Shown one piece after another: positions 44,986 to 55,959 of a stretch of 64,000 nucleotides of DNA (position 1 is its first letter; every line of letters begins with the position of its first letter). Under the pieces are notes generated by a model. The model saw only the letters and a program-made list of their open reading frames with translations. It was not told the DNA's origin and did no database searches. Source of the DNA: Rosa chinensis (taxonomy: Eukaryota; Streptophyta; Magnoliopsida; Rosales; Rosaceae). The stretch is taken from NCBI RefSeq assembly GCF_002994745.2, contig NC_037090.1, positions 13,938,001-14,002,000 on the forward strand, given 5' to 3'. Both the position numbers and the translations under genes were made by a program.

Positions 44986-45050
44986 ACCTGATGCAAATTC
45001 AGAGACGGAAGCAGCTGCGACATTGGCCTGTGGGACGGCAGGCTTAGGAG

Positions 45051-46759
45051 TTAAGGCACTAAGTATTGAGTGTATTGGTCCTCTATCAAATTGGGCAGAA
45101 AGGACTGAAACTCCTGAAAAGTGCGGGTAAAGTCTACAAGATTGGCAAAAGGAGTACTACCAGATGCCAAGCTTGAAGAATTATTCCTATTGCCTTGGCA
45201 TTGATGCTGAGCTTTATTCTTGTGATGACCAGAAGGGTACCTAATTTTCTTGTAACATGTTGCCTTCCTGTGGTATAAGTCACCACAATAAGTAACCTGA
45301 AAAGACTCCTTGTTGTGTGGATTGTTGAATTGGTTTCCATCAACCTGATTATTTGGTCGACCCCTAGGCATATTGGTATTGCCACCACGTATAGCCATAG
45401 CTGCTGTATCTGATGGAATAGTCATAGATGATGCTTTTCTTTTTGTATAACTGAGGCATAAGCTTGAGGAACAAATGGTAAGGGATTCATCAACAAAATT
45501 TGACCACGCGTACCTGAATAGGATTCATTTAGTCCCATGAGGAACTGCATCAGTTTGGTACGATCATTATTTCCACATATGCAGGTCATTGAATTGAAGG
45601 ATGCAAGTGTTAGGATTGCGGCTCAATATCTAATTCCTTGTCTGTTTTGGATTCTTTACTTCTGAAGGCTTTGGGTAAGCAATTCTAGTGTATATAGGAT
45701 TTATGGAGTTTTTCCTTAGAAGTAAAGGTTTAGGATTGAAGATCCTATTGGGAGTCGGACTAATCGTGTGCCTATAAATAGTCATTCAGGGTTATTGGTT
45801 TGGGGTGTGCTTTTAGAGATTGGAAGACACCATTTAGAGAAGATGTGAGTTGAAAGAGACTCATTCTAGGATGTGCCGTTGTGGGTTGAAAGAGACTCAT
45901 TCTGGAGGGTGCCATTGAGACATTATTTAAAGAGATCCGTGTGTGGATTAATTGAGTGTTCTTATAATTTCAGAGATTTTAGAGAGTTGCAAGCTTTGAG
46001 AGATCGGGTGTATTTGGGAATTCTCTATTGAGAATTTGGGTTGTGAGGAGAGAGGTTATTTGAGTGGAAGAACCAAAACGTTCTTCAAAAGTTTGCAATC
46101 TTCTTCTCGTTTAGTGGATCCACCATCATCATCACCCGGGGACGTAGGTCAACTGTTTGACCGAACCTCGTCAACAATCTTGTGTTTGCTTGCATAGTTT
46201 GTGATTACTGTCTTCATTACCTTTCGGTCTTGGGCTAGGGAATTCGGAAGGTGACCCGAATTTCCTAACACGCAAGTTCATCCCAGAGTCCCTTCAATTT
46301 GGTGTAGTATGCAGCAACAGACAATTGCCTTTGTTCAATCTTGTATATGTCTCGTTGGATCTGGAATATGCGGGGAGCATTGCCTAATGAAAATCTCTCC
46401 CGCAGGTCTTCCCAAACAACATGAGGAGTAGCACACGAAAGGACAGAGTCAACTATTTTCGGTTCAAGAGAATTAAGAATCCAGGATAGCACCATGTCAC
46501 TGCAGCTAGCGTTGCTGGAGATCATGTACATTAGAGTTTGCAGATGGTTCCTTGATTTTCCAATAATTAAACCGATTTTGTTTTTGGCACTGAGAGAAAT
46601 CCTCATGGAACGATACCAAGAATTATAGTTGTCGCCATTCAATTGTTTTGTAACAAGGAGAAGACCAGGATGGTCAGAATGATGAAGGAATAAAGGGTTG
46701 GCGGAATCGTCAGCAGAAGAGCCACCTGAAGCAGAAGAAAAAACTTCGTCTTCAATCAT
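45051..46759 (-). pseudogene. C1 gag (split by solo LTR S2)
   Basis: The ATG at 46759 starts MIEDEVFSSASGGSS. The gag core has LLVTKQLNGDNYNSWYRSMR, SWILNSLEPKIVDSV, VWEDLRERFSLGN and YYTKLKGLWDEL. S2 interrupts at 46270. Coding resumes at 45607 with FNSMTCICGNNDRTKLMQFL, then a second frame (45425-45051) with a degenerate zinc knuckle (CGDLYHRKATC, lacking the full CX2CX4HX4C). The unbroken 164-codon first part shows what the original frame was. Confidence 0.88.
45608..46270 (+). mobile_element. S2: solo LTR (663 bp) inside C1 gag
   Basis: Starts TGTTAGGATTGCGG and ends TTTCCTAACA, a TG...CA pair with an inverted TGTTAGG/CCTAACA terminus. Both sides carry GCAAG: TGCAAG before it (45602-45607) and CGCAAG after it (46271-46276), a 5-6 bp duplication. 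The inner text (cccggggacgtagg, about 46135-46148) is shared with the LTRs at 55960-56283 and 58901-59362, so these are related copia LTRs. Confidence 0.85.
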
Positions 46760-46834
46760 GGAGATTGGTGAAGAAGGAAAAGAAAGAAATGCAACAAGTG
46801 CGGCAGAAAAAGAAGAGCTAGGGTTCCAAAATCC

Positions 46835-46846
46835 GCTCTAATACCA
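46835..46846 (-). other. C1 primer-binding site
   Basis: TGGTATTAGAGC on the minus strand directly follows the 5' LTR. It is one base off the common copia PBS TGGTATCAGAGC (initiator Met tRNA). Confidence 0.85.
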
Positions 46847-47067
46847 TATAGGAAAAGATATTATGCCATAATGAATTCCTTGTATTGAGTATGAGCAATA
46901 TATTCAGAGTTTACATCTTCACAGCTAAGAATCTCCATCTAGTTAGGAGATTAAGAAGGAAAGATAGCTAACGTGATTGTGTACAAAATGAATACAGATT
47001 GATACAAATTGATGCTAAAAATATTCTAACAGATTATCCTAATTAAATGCCAATATATTTTCCAACA
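46847..47067 (-). repeat. C1 5' LTR (221 bp)
   Basis: On the minus strand it begins TGTTGGAAAATA and ends TTTTCCTATA. It is flanked on the far side by TSD CAGGG. The two C1 LTRs differ by substitutions and indels of about 10 bp. Confidence 0.92.
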
Positions 47068-47150
47068 CAGGGACTATCATGATTAAAAAAAAAATCAGAG
47101 ACCAAACTGATGTTTGCCCCAAAATTAGAGCTAACGTTTTTTTCATGGAT

Positions 47151-47689
47151 CAATGCAGATTACAGCCATAGACATAAACCGGAAAGCATATAAAATAGGC
47201 TAACCAATCATCTAAAAAGCGGTATAGAGGACAAAATTGACTTCATTGAGTCCCCAGCTCTGCCTATTCTTGGCAAACTCTCGGAAAATGTAAACATATA
47301 AGATATTGAATTCATTTTGTTCTTATCAAAGTTTCAAGTGTTTGAAATTGGTTGTTGTGCTTCATGTTGTGGTCTGCAGCCAGAGAAGGAAGGGAGTTTC
47401 GACTTTGCTTATTTGTTGATGCAGACAAGAACAACTGCTGGAATTACCGCAAGAGGCTAATGAAACTAGTTATGGTGAGTGGGATGGTAATTTATGCTAA
47501 CACACTATGGGGAGGGACAGCTGCTTTGCCTGAAGAAGATGTTCCAGAGGCCAAATTAAAGGGAATGGAGGCAATGTGCAATGGAGTTCAATAAATTGGT
47601 TTCTGCTGACCCTCGCATCGATCAAAATGTTCCAAGTTCCATTGGGTGATGGGATCACAATTTCATCAATTTGCAGGCGCATTTGCTGA
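47151..47689 (+). pseudogene. CCoAOMT-like pseudogene (last exon only)
   Basis: After a gatcaatgcag acceptor-like sequence the plus strand reads ITAIDINRKAYKIG, followed by stops and frameshifts, then FVDADKNNCWNYRKRLMKL, NTLWGGTAALPEEDVPE and a broken C-terminus to CRRIC-like text and TGA at about 47689. This aligns throughout with the last exon of the intact gene at 49370. Upstream exons are missing: the right end of M1 lies about 15-30 bp before the acceptor, and the left flank of M1 (10293-10650) shows no CCoAOMT exon. It is a decayed tandem copy. Confidence 0.9.
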
Positions 47690-48512
47690 ACGAAGATTAT
47701 AGAAGAGAAAGGAATTATGTGACTCTCAATATATAATACCATATATATACAGTTCATGTTCATCGATGCTCGGTGATAAATTAATGACTTTAAATCTTGC
47801 TCCCCATCTTCGGTAATAGAACCGTTTGCAATCTATCGATGGCATATGGTCATGTTCTAATAGTCAAAGAATCAAAGGGTCTGTCACCATTAGCTCAAAA
47901 CATGGGGAATCAATGGCACGTACCTGTTGCCTACTTTTGTGGTAGTGTCAGTACAAGCGATAAGGCTGAACTTATTGTAATAATCACTTGGCAGCACCAA
48001 AGTCATATAAAAAGCAATGACCTGCAATTGGGAAACTGGCTACATGTGCTATTTTGAGTAAAAATACTAATAATAATTAAATAGCCGCATATGTAATTGA
48101 GGTATTATTATTTAGAAGCCAATACTTCTACAGACATGACCTGTTCGTATAATTTCTGAAGTGGGCGGCAATGTAATTGAGGTATTATAAGCCAATAATT
48201 TATGGTATTTACAGACGCGGTCTCTGTGTGAGTGCGCGTCCGCGCAATGTGTGTGTCAGTGTGTGTATATATGAGAAAAAGACATTCACCTTTTACACCA
48301 AGCCAGCAGAGGACTAGTTCAAAACTCACAGCTCTCCAGATTCTAAACCCCGAGTAAGATTTGCAGGGTTAGTATGTTTTTCATCATTATTTGGTTCATA
48401 CTTTTGTTTTTGAATTGGGATGCATTTTAATTCATCATGATTACAATGTAAGTTCTACGGATTGATATATATTGTACGTAAATAGAGTACTACTTTGCAT
48501 CATAGTTTCCTC

Positions 48513-48550
<38 letters not shown>

Positions 48551-48592
48551 TAATTGTAACAACTGATTTGATTGTGATAAAAATTAAGGACA
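47690..48592. other. Upstream region of the CCoAOMT-like gene
   Basis: The probable promoter and 5' UTR. A TATATATGAG motif lies near 48266 with a plausible leader after it. A small duplication (gtaattgaggtatta at about 48095 and 48170) and an (AT)n run at 48516-48547 are present. No ORF is supported. Confidence 0.5.
48516..48547. repeat. (TA)n microsatellite in the CCoAOMT-like 5' region
   Basis: Sixteen TA units, about 45 bp upstream of the start codon. Confidence 0.95.
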
Positions 48593-49792
<1,200 letters not shown>

Positions 49793-50144
49793 GTTTCTTT
49801 CATCTTCTATGAGTGAATAAGTGCAGGTTTATAGCTTCAATAATTGAGCACTTGAGAGAGTGCTAATAACTGTTGGATGTTGATCTATTGTCTCTGTCTT
49901 TAGTTATTTGAGATTGTAAGTAACTGAACCTAGTTTTTCTTATTGAAACTACTCGGTGTTGAATAAGTGCAGGTTTATAGCTTCAATAATTGAGCACTTG
50001 AGAGAGTGCTAATAACTGTTGGATGTTCTATTGTCTCTGTCTTTAGTTATTTGAGGTTGTAAGTAACTGCACCTAGTTTTTCTTATTGAAACTACTCGGT
50101 GTCGAATAAGTGATTAATATAAATTTCAACTCTGTGAAATTGGT
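49793..50144 (+). other. CCoAOMT-like 3' flank
   Basis: The 3' UTR and downstream region. It consists mostly of the tandem duplication at 49815-50103; no ORF. Confidence 0.6.
49815..50103 (+). repeat. Tandem duplication of about 146 bp in the CCoAOMT-like 3' region
   Basis: A unit starting gaataagtgcaggtttatag occurs at 49815-49960 and again at 49961-50103. A 3-bp deletion (gat) and a few substitutions distinguish the copies; a partial third start follows at 50104. It lies about 22 bp after the stop codon and so is probably in the transcript. Confidence 0.92.
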
Positions 50145-50221
50145 TCTTCTCCTCCTCCTCCTCCTCCTCCTTCTTCTTCTTCTTCTCCTCCTCCTCCTCC
50201 TCCTCCTTCTTCTTCTTCTTC
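50145..50221. repeat. (CTC/CTT)n microsatellite
   Basis: About 77 bp of alternating CTC and CTT triplet blocks, in two near-identical halves. It abuts the truncated LTR copy at 50221. Confidence 0.95.
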
Positions 50222-50252
50222 TGCTTACACAATTCTACTTGGTAATGGTTTC

Positions 50253-50829
50253 TGTTGTTACATTTTAATATTTTATTTATTATTGAAATTAAATTTGGGT
50301 GAATTTATTTTGTGTTTAAAATCTGAATTTATTTGTGTGTTTAAATTCAGAATTTATTTTGAATTTTACTTTGTAACTCATGGTGTTTTATTTTGATTTA
50401 TTTTGGGTTTTAATTCTTGTAACATATGGCTTTTGGTTACTACCCTATTAATGGTAGGGAGTGTCCTAAGAGCCTATAAATAGCACCATTTGTTGCATGC
50501 TAAAATAAATCAAACTTTTACTCAACTATTCACCCATCAACTTTCTTTCCAAAATCCCCCAAAAGAGTCTTGTGTGTTTCTTGGCCAAAGAAAGGTGTTC
50601 TTTTGGTGGAGCTTTGGGTTCCTCCAATTTGTGCAGATTGGTGTGAGCAACACAACTTGTTGTTGGGCTGTTGTATCCTGGAGGGGACAAGTCAAGAGAT
50701 TTCTGGTGCACCGGCATTGTTCCGCAGAGGGCTTGAATCTCCTTAAAGAGAGCGAGATATCCGCGCCTCAGCCTTTTGTCAACGAGTTTCTCATATAGAA
50801 ATTATAAATTTATTGTAATTTCTCCAACA
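50253..50829 (+). repeat. C2 5' LTR (577 bp)
   Basis: Begins TGTTGTTACATTTTAATA and ends TTCTCCAACA. A TATAAATAG box lies at 50475-50483. A 102-codon frame (50490) is present in both LTRs, as part of the transcript leader. Confidence 0.96.
50475..50483 (+). promoter_or_regulatory. TATA box of the C2 LTR
   Basis: TATAAATAG, repeated at 55605-55613 in the other LTR. It would start the transcript in the R region about 30 bp downstream. Confidence 0.7.
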
Positions 50830-50851
50830 ATTTTAAGGAGATTCAAAGAAG

Positions 50852-51602
50852 TTGGGGAGTACTCAAGAGAAGCCGCTTGACAATGTGGGAGATCTCAATA
50901 AGCCTTTCCGCTTCAAAGGTGCACATTTCAAGAGATGGAAGGGAAAAGTTCTCTTCTACCTTAATCTTCTCAAAGTTGCCTATGTGCTAACGGAGAAGAA
51001 TCCATCAAAGAAGAGTATCGAAGGCATGAAGGATGATGAACTCCTTGCTCATGAAGAAAAAGTTGAAAATTTTCAAAAAGATGAGTATAATTGTCGGTAC
51101 TATCTCTTGAACTGTCTTGCTGATCATTTTTATGATTATTATGATATAACATATTCTTCTGTCAAGAAAATTTGGAAAGCATTACAGAGCAAATATGACA
51201 CCGAGGAAGCTGGTGCAAAAAAAAATATGTTGCAAGCCGTTTTTTCCGATATCAAATGGTGGATGGCAAGTCGGTTGCGGAGCAAGTACAAGACTTCCAA
51301 ATGATTGTAGCTGAAGTTACATCTGAAGGTGTCAAAATTGGTGAAAATCTAGTGGTGGCTGGTATCATTGATAAACTTCCACCTTCATGGAAAGAGTTTC
51401 AAAAATCCATGCGTCATAAACAAAAGGAGATTTCCTTGGAGACCTTGACTACTCGCATCTGAGTTGAGGATGAAGCAAGAGGTCAAGATGTTCTTATGCA
51501 AGATACAAACAATGACACCTCCAAGGTAAATTTAGTATCTTCCAATAATAATATGCCCAATGGTCATTTTCATAAAAATTCTTTTATGCAGCCAAAGAAG
51601 AA
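50852..51602 (+). pseudogene. C2 gag
   Basis: The frame reads [39 protein letters not shown] and [20 protein letters not shown], then after a frameshift near 51255 [35 protein letters not shown] and LETLTTRI, with a stop at 51460-51462. The first codon is TTG where an ATG is expected before GSTQ. It is the UBN2-type copia gag core. Confidence 0.88.
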
Positions 51603-51605
51603 AAT

Positions 51606-53093
51606 ATGAAAAAAGTTGGTAAACCTCACCAACAGAATAAAGGCAAACCAAGCTATGTGAATAAGAACCAATATCCTCCTTCAGAAAATAAGCAACAATA
51701 TACTTGTTATTATGTTTGTGGCAAAAGTGGGCATATTGCTCGAAATTGCAATTATCGAAAACGTGAGGCTGTTCCTCAAGCTCACGTCACTGAAGAACCA
51801 TATGTGGCAATCATAATTGATGTAAATATGGTTCAAAGTGTTGAAGGATGGTGGGCAGATTGTGGTGCTAATAGGCATATCTGCTATGATAAAGATTGGT
51901 TCAAGAAATACACTCCTTTTAAGGAGCCCAAAACAGTTATGCTTGGAGATTCACATATTACTCATGTGCTTGGAACTGGTGAGGTGGAACTCAAATTTAC
52001 TTCTGGTAGGGTGCTAACTTTGAAAGATGTGTTGCATACACCCTCCATGAGAAAAAATTTGATGTCTAGTTATCTTCTTATTAAGGCTAGTTTTAAACAA
52101 ACTATGGAATCTGACCAATATGTGATCAACAAAAAAAGGTTTATTTGTGGGCAAAGGTTATGATTGTGATAACATGTTCAAATTGAATGTTGAGAATTAT
52201 TATAAAGCATCTACTTCAATTTATATGCTTTCTTCTTTGAATTTTTGGCATGCACGTTTATGTCATATAAATAGTAGATATGTGGGAATCATGAGTAGCT
52301 TGGGTTTAATTCCTTCAGTGCAAAAAGATTTTGAAAAATGTGAGACTTGCAGTAAAGCAAAAATTACTAGAAGGCCTCACAAAAATGTTGAAAGGAATAC
52401 CGAGCTATTGGAATTAATTCATACAGACTTGTGTGAATTTGAGGGAATTTTAACTCGTGGAGGTAACATGTATTTTTTGATGATTGTTCTAAATATGCTC
52501 ATGTCTATTTGTTGAAAAATAAAAGTGATTCTTTTGCCAAATTTAAAGAGTTCCTCCTTGAGGTTGAAAATCAATTCGGTAGAAAAATTAAAAGACTCCG
52601 AAGTGATAGAGGGAGAGAATATGATTCTTTTGAATTCAATTCTTTTGTTCAATCTTTAGGAGTGATTCATGAAGTTACTCCACCTTATTTACCTGCATCT
52701 AATGGTGTGGCAGAAAGAAAAAATAGAACTTTGATTGAGTTAACAAATGCCATGTTGATTGATTTAGGTGCTCCCTCTAATCTTTGGGGTGAAGCAGTTT
52801 TAACTGCTTGTTATGTGTTGAATAGAGTGCCACATAAAAATACAAAAATTACACCTTTTGAGGTGTGAAAGGGGCATAAACCAAATTTGGGTTATCTTAG
52901 AGTTTGGGGTTGTCTAGCCTTTGTGAGATTAACTGACCCTAAAAGACCAAAATTGGGTGCTAGAGCTACTACTTGTGTTTTCATTGGATATGCTTTAAAT
53001 AGTACAGCCTATAGATTTCTTGATGTTGAAAATCATGTTGTGATTGAATCTGGTGATGCAATTTTTCATGAAGAAAAATTTTCTTTTAAATAA
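51606..53093 (+). pseudogene. C2 nucleocapsid, protease and integrase
   Basis: Zinc knuckle [15 protein letters not shown] (the spacing of the first Cys pair is altered to CX3C). Protease [12 protein letters not shown] (DCGA in place of the usual DTGA or DSGA). GAG-pre-integrase FWHARLCHINSRY and CETCSKAKITRRPH. Integrase: IHTDLCEFEG, frameshift near 52490, RSDRGREYDSFE and NGVAERKNRTLIE, so all three catalytic acids are present across the break. A TGA at 52866 precedes the C-terminal GYLRVWGCLAFVR and FIGYALNSTAYRF. Confidence 0.88.
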
Positions 53094-53159
53094 AAAAATA
53101 GTGGGGGTCAATAGTCTAGAGAAAATATTTTTTCACAACCTAGTTCTTCTTCTTCTAAT

Positions 53160-54812
53160 TTGCATATACAAGAAACTAATGAAAATGAACTTAGAAGAAG
53201 TAAGAGAGCTAGAGTTGAAAAAGATTTTGGCCCTGACTATTATGTTTATAATGTTGAGGAAAATCCTATTTCTTTACATGAAGCTTTATCATCACCAGAT
53301 GCAATTGTTTGGAAGGAGGCTGTGAATGATGAAATGGAGTCTCTAATTTCTAATAATACTTGGAAATTAGTAGATTTACCTACAGGTTTTAAAACCATTG
53401 GGTGTAAATGGGTCCTTAGAAAAAAGCTCAAACTGGATGGAAGTGTAGATAAATATAAAGCTAGACTTGTTGCTAAAGGCTTTAAGCAAAAACATGATCT
53501 AGACTTTTTTGATACTTTTTCTCCGGTTACAAGGATTACATCAATTAGATTATTGATTGCTATTGCTGCAATTCATGATTTGATTATTCATCAAATGGAT
53601 GTGAAAACAGCTTTTCTAAATGGTGATTTAGATGAAGAGATCTATATGGACCAACCAGAAGGTTTTATAGAACCTGGTCAAGAGCACAAGGTATGTATGT
53701 TATCTAAATCCCTTTATGGTTTAAAGCAGGCTCCTAAACAGTGGCATGACAAATTTGATTCCTGCATGATTGGAAATGGTTATAAATCAAATGAATGTGA
53801 CAAATGCATATATTATAAATCTTGGAAAAATTCACATGTTATTATTAGTCTCTACGTGGATGATCTGTTAATTTTTGGCTCAAATTTGCATGTAATTAAT
53901 GAGACAAAAACAATGCTTGAGAGCAATTTTGATATGAAAGATCTTGGTGAGGCTAATGTTATTTTGGGCATGAAAATAACAAAAACATGTGATGGTATTT
54001 TTCTTGATCAGTCACATTATATTGAGAAAATTTTGAAGAAATATGATTATGTTGGCCACAAGCATGTGTCTACTCCTTTTGATTCTAGTGTTCACTTATT
54101 TCCTGTTGAAAGTGAAAATGATGTGATTAATCAAAAGGAATATGCTAGCATAATTGGCAGTTTGCGCTATGCAACTGACTGCACTAGACCTGACATTGCA
54201 TATGCAGTTGGAGTACTTAGCAGGTTCACAAGTAAACCAGGTAAAGAACATTGGCATGCAATTGAGCGTGTTATGAAATATTTGCTTGGTACTAAAAATT
54301 ATGGATTAATTTATAAAAAATATCCTGCTGTACTTGAAGGCTTTTGTGATGCCGATTGGAATACTTTGTCAGGTGATTCTCTCTCTACCACTGGTTATAT
54401 TTTTACATTAGGTGGATGTGCTATTTGTTGGAAATCAAAGAAGCAAACAATAATTTCTAATTCAACCATGGAAGCTGAACTTATTGCTCTAGCTTCAGCA
54501 AGTGAAGAAGCAAATTGGTTGAGAGATTTATTGCATGAAATTCCCTTGTGGGAAAAACCTATACCACCTATATTGATTCATTATGATAGCACTGCAGCTA
54601 TTGGTAGAGTAAATAACCGTTATTATAACGGTAAATCCAGACCTATAAGAAGAAAGCACAGTACTGTGAGATCATATTTGAGTGATGGAATTATTAATGT
54701 GAATTACGTTAAATCATGTGATAATCTTGCAGATCCTTTAACTAAGGGCTTGGCAAGAGAAAAGGTCTGGAATACATCGAGGGGGATGGGATTGAAGCCC
54801 ATATCGTCATGA
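53160..54812 (+). CDS. C2 reverse transcriptase-RNase H (550 codons, intact)
   Basis: A clean ORF with copia RT: WKEAVNDEMESLISNNTWKL, YKARLVAKGFKQKHDLDFF, MDVKTAFLNGDLDEEIYMDQ, a SLYGLKQAPKQWHDKFD segment and the YVDDLLIFG active site. Then RNase H: GFCDADWNTLSGDSLSTTGY, STMEAELIALASASEEANWL and a YVKSCDNLADPLTKGLA tail. The Met at 53160 is an internal codon of the former polyprotein, so this is a fragment. The upstream linker (53094-53159) contains a stop. Confidence 0.92.
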   Translation: MHIQETNENELRRSKRARVEKDFGPDYYVYNVEENPISLHEALSSPDAIVWKEAVNDEMESLISNNTWKLVDLPTGFKTIGCKWVLRKKLKLDGSVDKYKARLVAKGFKQKHDLDFFDTFSPVTRITSIRLLIAIAAIHDLIIHQMDVKTAFLNGDLDEEIYMDQPEGFIEPGQEHKVCMLSKSLYGLKQAPKQWHDKFDSCMIGNGYKSNECDKCIYYKSWKNSHVIISLYVDDLLIFGSNLHVINETKTMLESNFDMKDLGEANVILGMKITKTCDGIFLDQSHYIEKILKKYDYVGHKHVSTPFDSSVHLFPVESENDVINQKEYASIIGSLRYATDCTRPDIAYAVGVLSRFTSKPGKEHWHAIERVMKYLLGTKNYGLIYKKYPAVLEGFCDADWNTLSGDSLSTTGYIFTLGGCAICWKSKKQTIISNSTMEAELIALASASEEANWLRDLLHEIPLWEKPIPPILIHYDSTAAIGRVNNRYYNGKSRPIRRKHSTVRSYLSDGIINVNYVKSCDNLADPLTKGLAREKVWNTSRGMGLKPISS

Positions 54813-55382
54813 GCCATATATGAGGACACCCAACCCGGTGATTAGAGATCCTAAAAACTGGGTTCAATGGGAAAAACGAATCATAAGGTGGCCGTAAGAA
54901 AAATGCACTATATTTTCTTACTCATCCCTATGATGTAAGTGCATTAATCTTGTAACGTATATGAAGGTTGAGTTTACTTAAAACTCTTAATAAAATCTGT
55001 AGCTCATATGAGTGGGATGTCATAGTTACAAGAGCATCCTTGACGGATTTTACCTATATGAGTGGGAGAGTGGGGCCGCTCTCTATAAGAATTGGGCTTA
55101 TTCTTGAAATACACTCATGAAAACCGGGATAAGCACAAGGCCGTAACGTGCTGGCTAATAAAGCTCATATTAACACCTGAATTATTATGTGTGAGCAGTA
55201 GTTCTTATTTTCCCTTAAACAGTTGTAGTTCAAGTCTGAGACCACTATCAACTCTGGAGTAGGGATTGCTGTTTCACTAAGTGAAGGTTCAATGCAGAGC
55301 ACACCTTCATGATGCATAATGGTTTGTCTTTGGCCGGTAACTTTGGTTGATATTTTTTTAAATATTAAAATGAGTGGGGGAA
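54813..55382 (+). other. C2 3' non-coding region
   Basis: About 570 bp with no ORF, ending in the purine tract at 55372-55382 (GAGTGGGGGAA). It has two similar atatgagtggg segments (55008 and 55059). Confidence 0.7.
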
Positions 55383-55959
55383 TGTTGTTACATTTTAATA
55401 TTTTATTTATTATTGAAATTAAATTTGGGTGAATTTATTTTGTGTTTAAAATCTGAATTTATTTGTGTGTTTAAATTCAGAATTTATTTTGAATTTTACT
55501 TTGTAACTCATGGTGTTTTATTTTGATTTATTTTGGGTTTTAATTCTTGTAACATATGGCTTTTGGTTACTACCCTATTAATGGTAGGGAGTGTCCTAAG
55601 AGCCTATAAATAGCATCATTTGTTGCATGCTAAAATAAATCAAACTTTTACTCAACTATTCACCCATCAACTTTCTTTCCAAAATCCCCCAAAAGAGTCT
55701 TGTGTGTTTCTTGGCCAAAGAAAGGTGTTCTTTTGGTGGAGCTTTGGGTTCCTCCAATTTGTGCAGATTGGTGTGAGCAACACAACTTGTTGTTGGGCTG
55801 TTGTATCCTGGAGGGGACAAGTCAAGAGATTTCTGGTGCACCGGCATTGTTCCGCAGAGGGCTTGAATCTCCTTAAAGAGAGCGAGATATCCGCGCCTCA
55901 GCCTTTTGTCAACGAGTTTCTCATATAGAAATTATAAATTTATTGTAATTTCTCCAACA
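55383..55959 (+). repeat. C2 3' LTR (577 bp)
   Basis: Identical to the 5' LTR except for T at 55616. It is followed at once by TSD GTTTC. Confidence 0.96.

Larger units (their letters stand above)
13634..47067 (-). mobile_element. C1: old Ty1/copia retrotransposon, minus strand, split by G1 and S2
   Basis: The LTRs are 13634-13839 and 46847-47067; a 5-bp TSD CAGGG flanks both sides (13629-13633 and 47068-47072). The PBS TGGTATTAGAGC (46846-46835 on the minus strand) directly follows the 5' LTR, and a purine tract AAAGGGGAG precedes the 3' LTR. Domain order on the minus strand is gag, zinc-knuckle remnant, protease, integrase, RT and RNase H, which is copia order. The frame is broken in many places. 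It spans 33.4 kb only because G1 (27.8 kb) and S2 (0.66 kb) lie inside. Confidence 0.93.
10650..47135. mobile_element. M1: Pack-MULE-like element, split by nested insertions
   Basis: The left TIR is 10650-10743 continued at 12335-12425; the right TIR is about 13537-13633 continued at 47068-47135. Rejoined across the insertions, the two arms are inverted copies over about 230 bp. Landmarks include ggggcaaacatcagtttgg, an A/T run, aatcatga.ggtcc and ttggctcgaaacgtga. Long TIRs of this kind are typical of Mutator-like elements. The small interior (12426-13536) carries a captured gene fragment. M2 sits in the left TIR and C1 in the right TIR. Exact outer ends and the 9-bp TSD could not be fixed: the two sequences diverge at about 10650 and 47135. 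Confidence 0.8.
50253..55959 (+). mobile_element. C2: very young Ty1/copia element (5.7 kb)
   Basis: LTRs 50253-50829 and 55383-55959 are both 577 bp and differ at one base (C at 50486, T at 55616). The TSD GTTTC is perfect (50248-50252, 55960-55964). A purine tract GAGTGGGGGAA precedes the 3' LTR. The coding order is gag, protease, integrase, RT and RNase H. However, only 22 bp lie between the LTR and the gag frame, no copia PBS is recognisable, the gag start is TTG, and frameshifts or stops occur in gag, integrase and the linker. So it is young yet probably unable to move by itself. Confidence 0.95.

Noticed and set aside
50490..50798. 102-codon ORF, identical copy at 55620-55928
   Set aside because: It lies within the C2 LTR R/U5 leader, matches no protein I know, and occurs twice only because of the LTRs.
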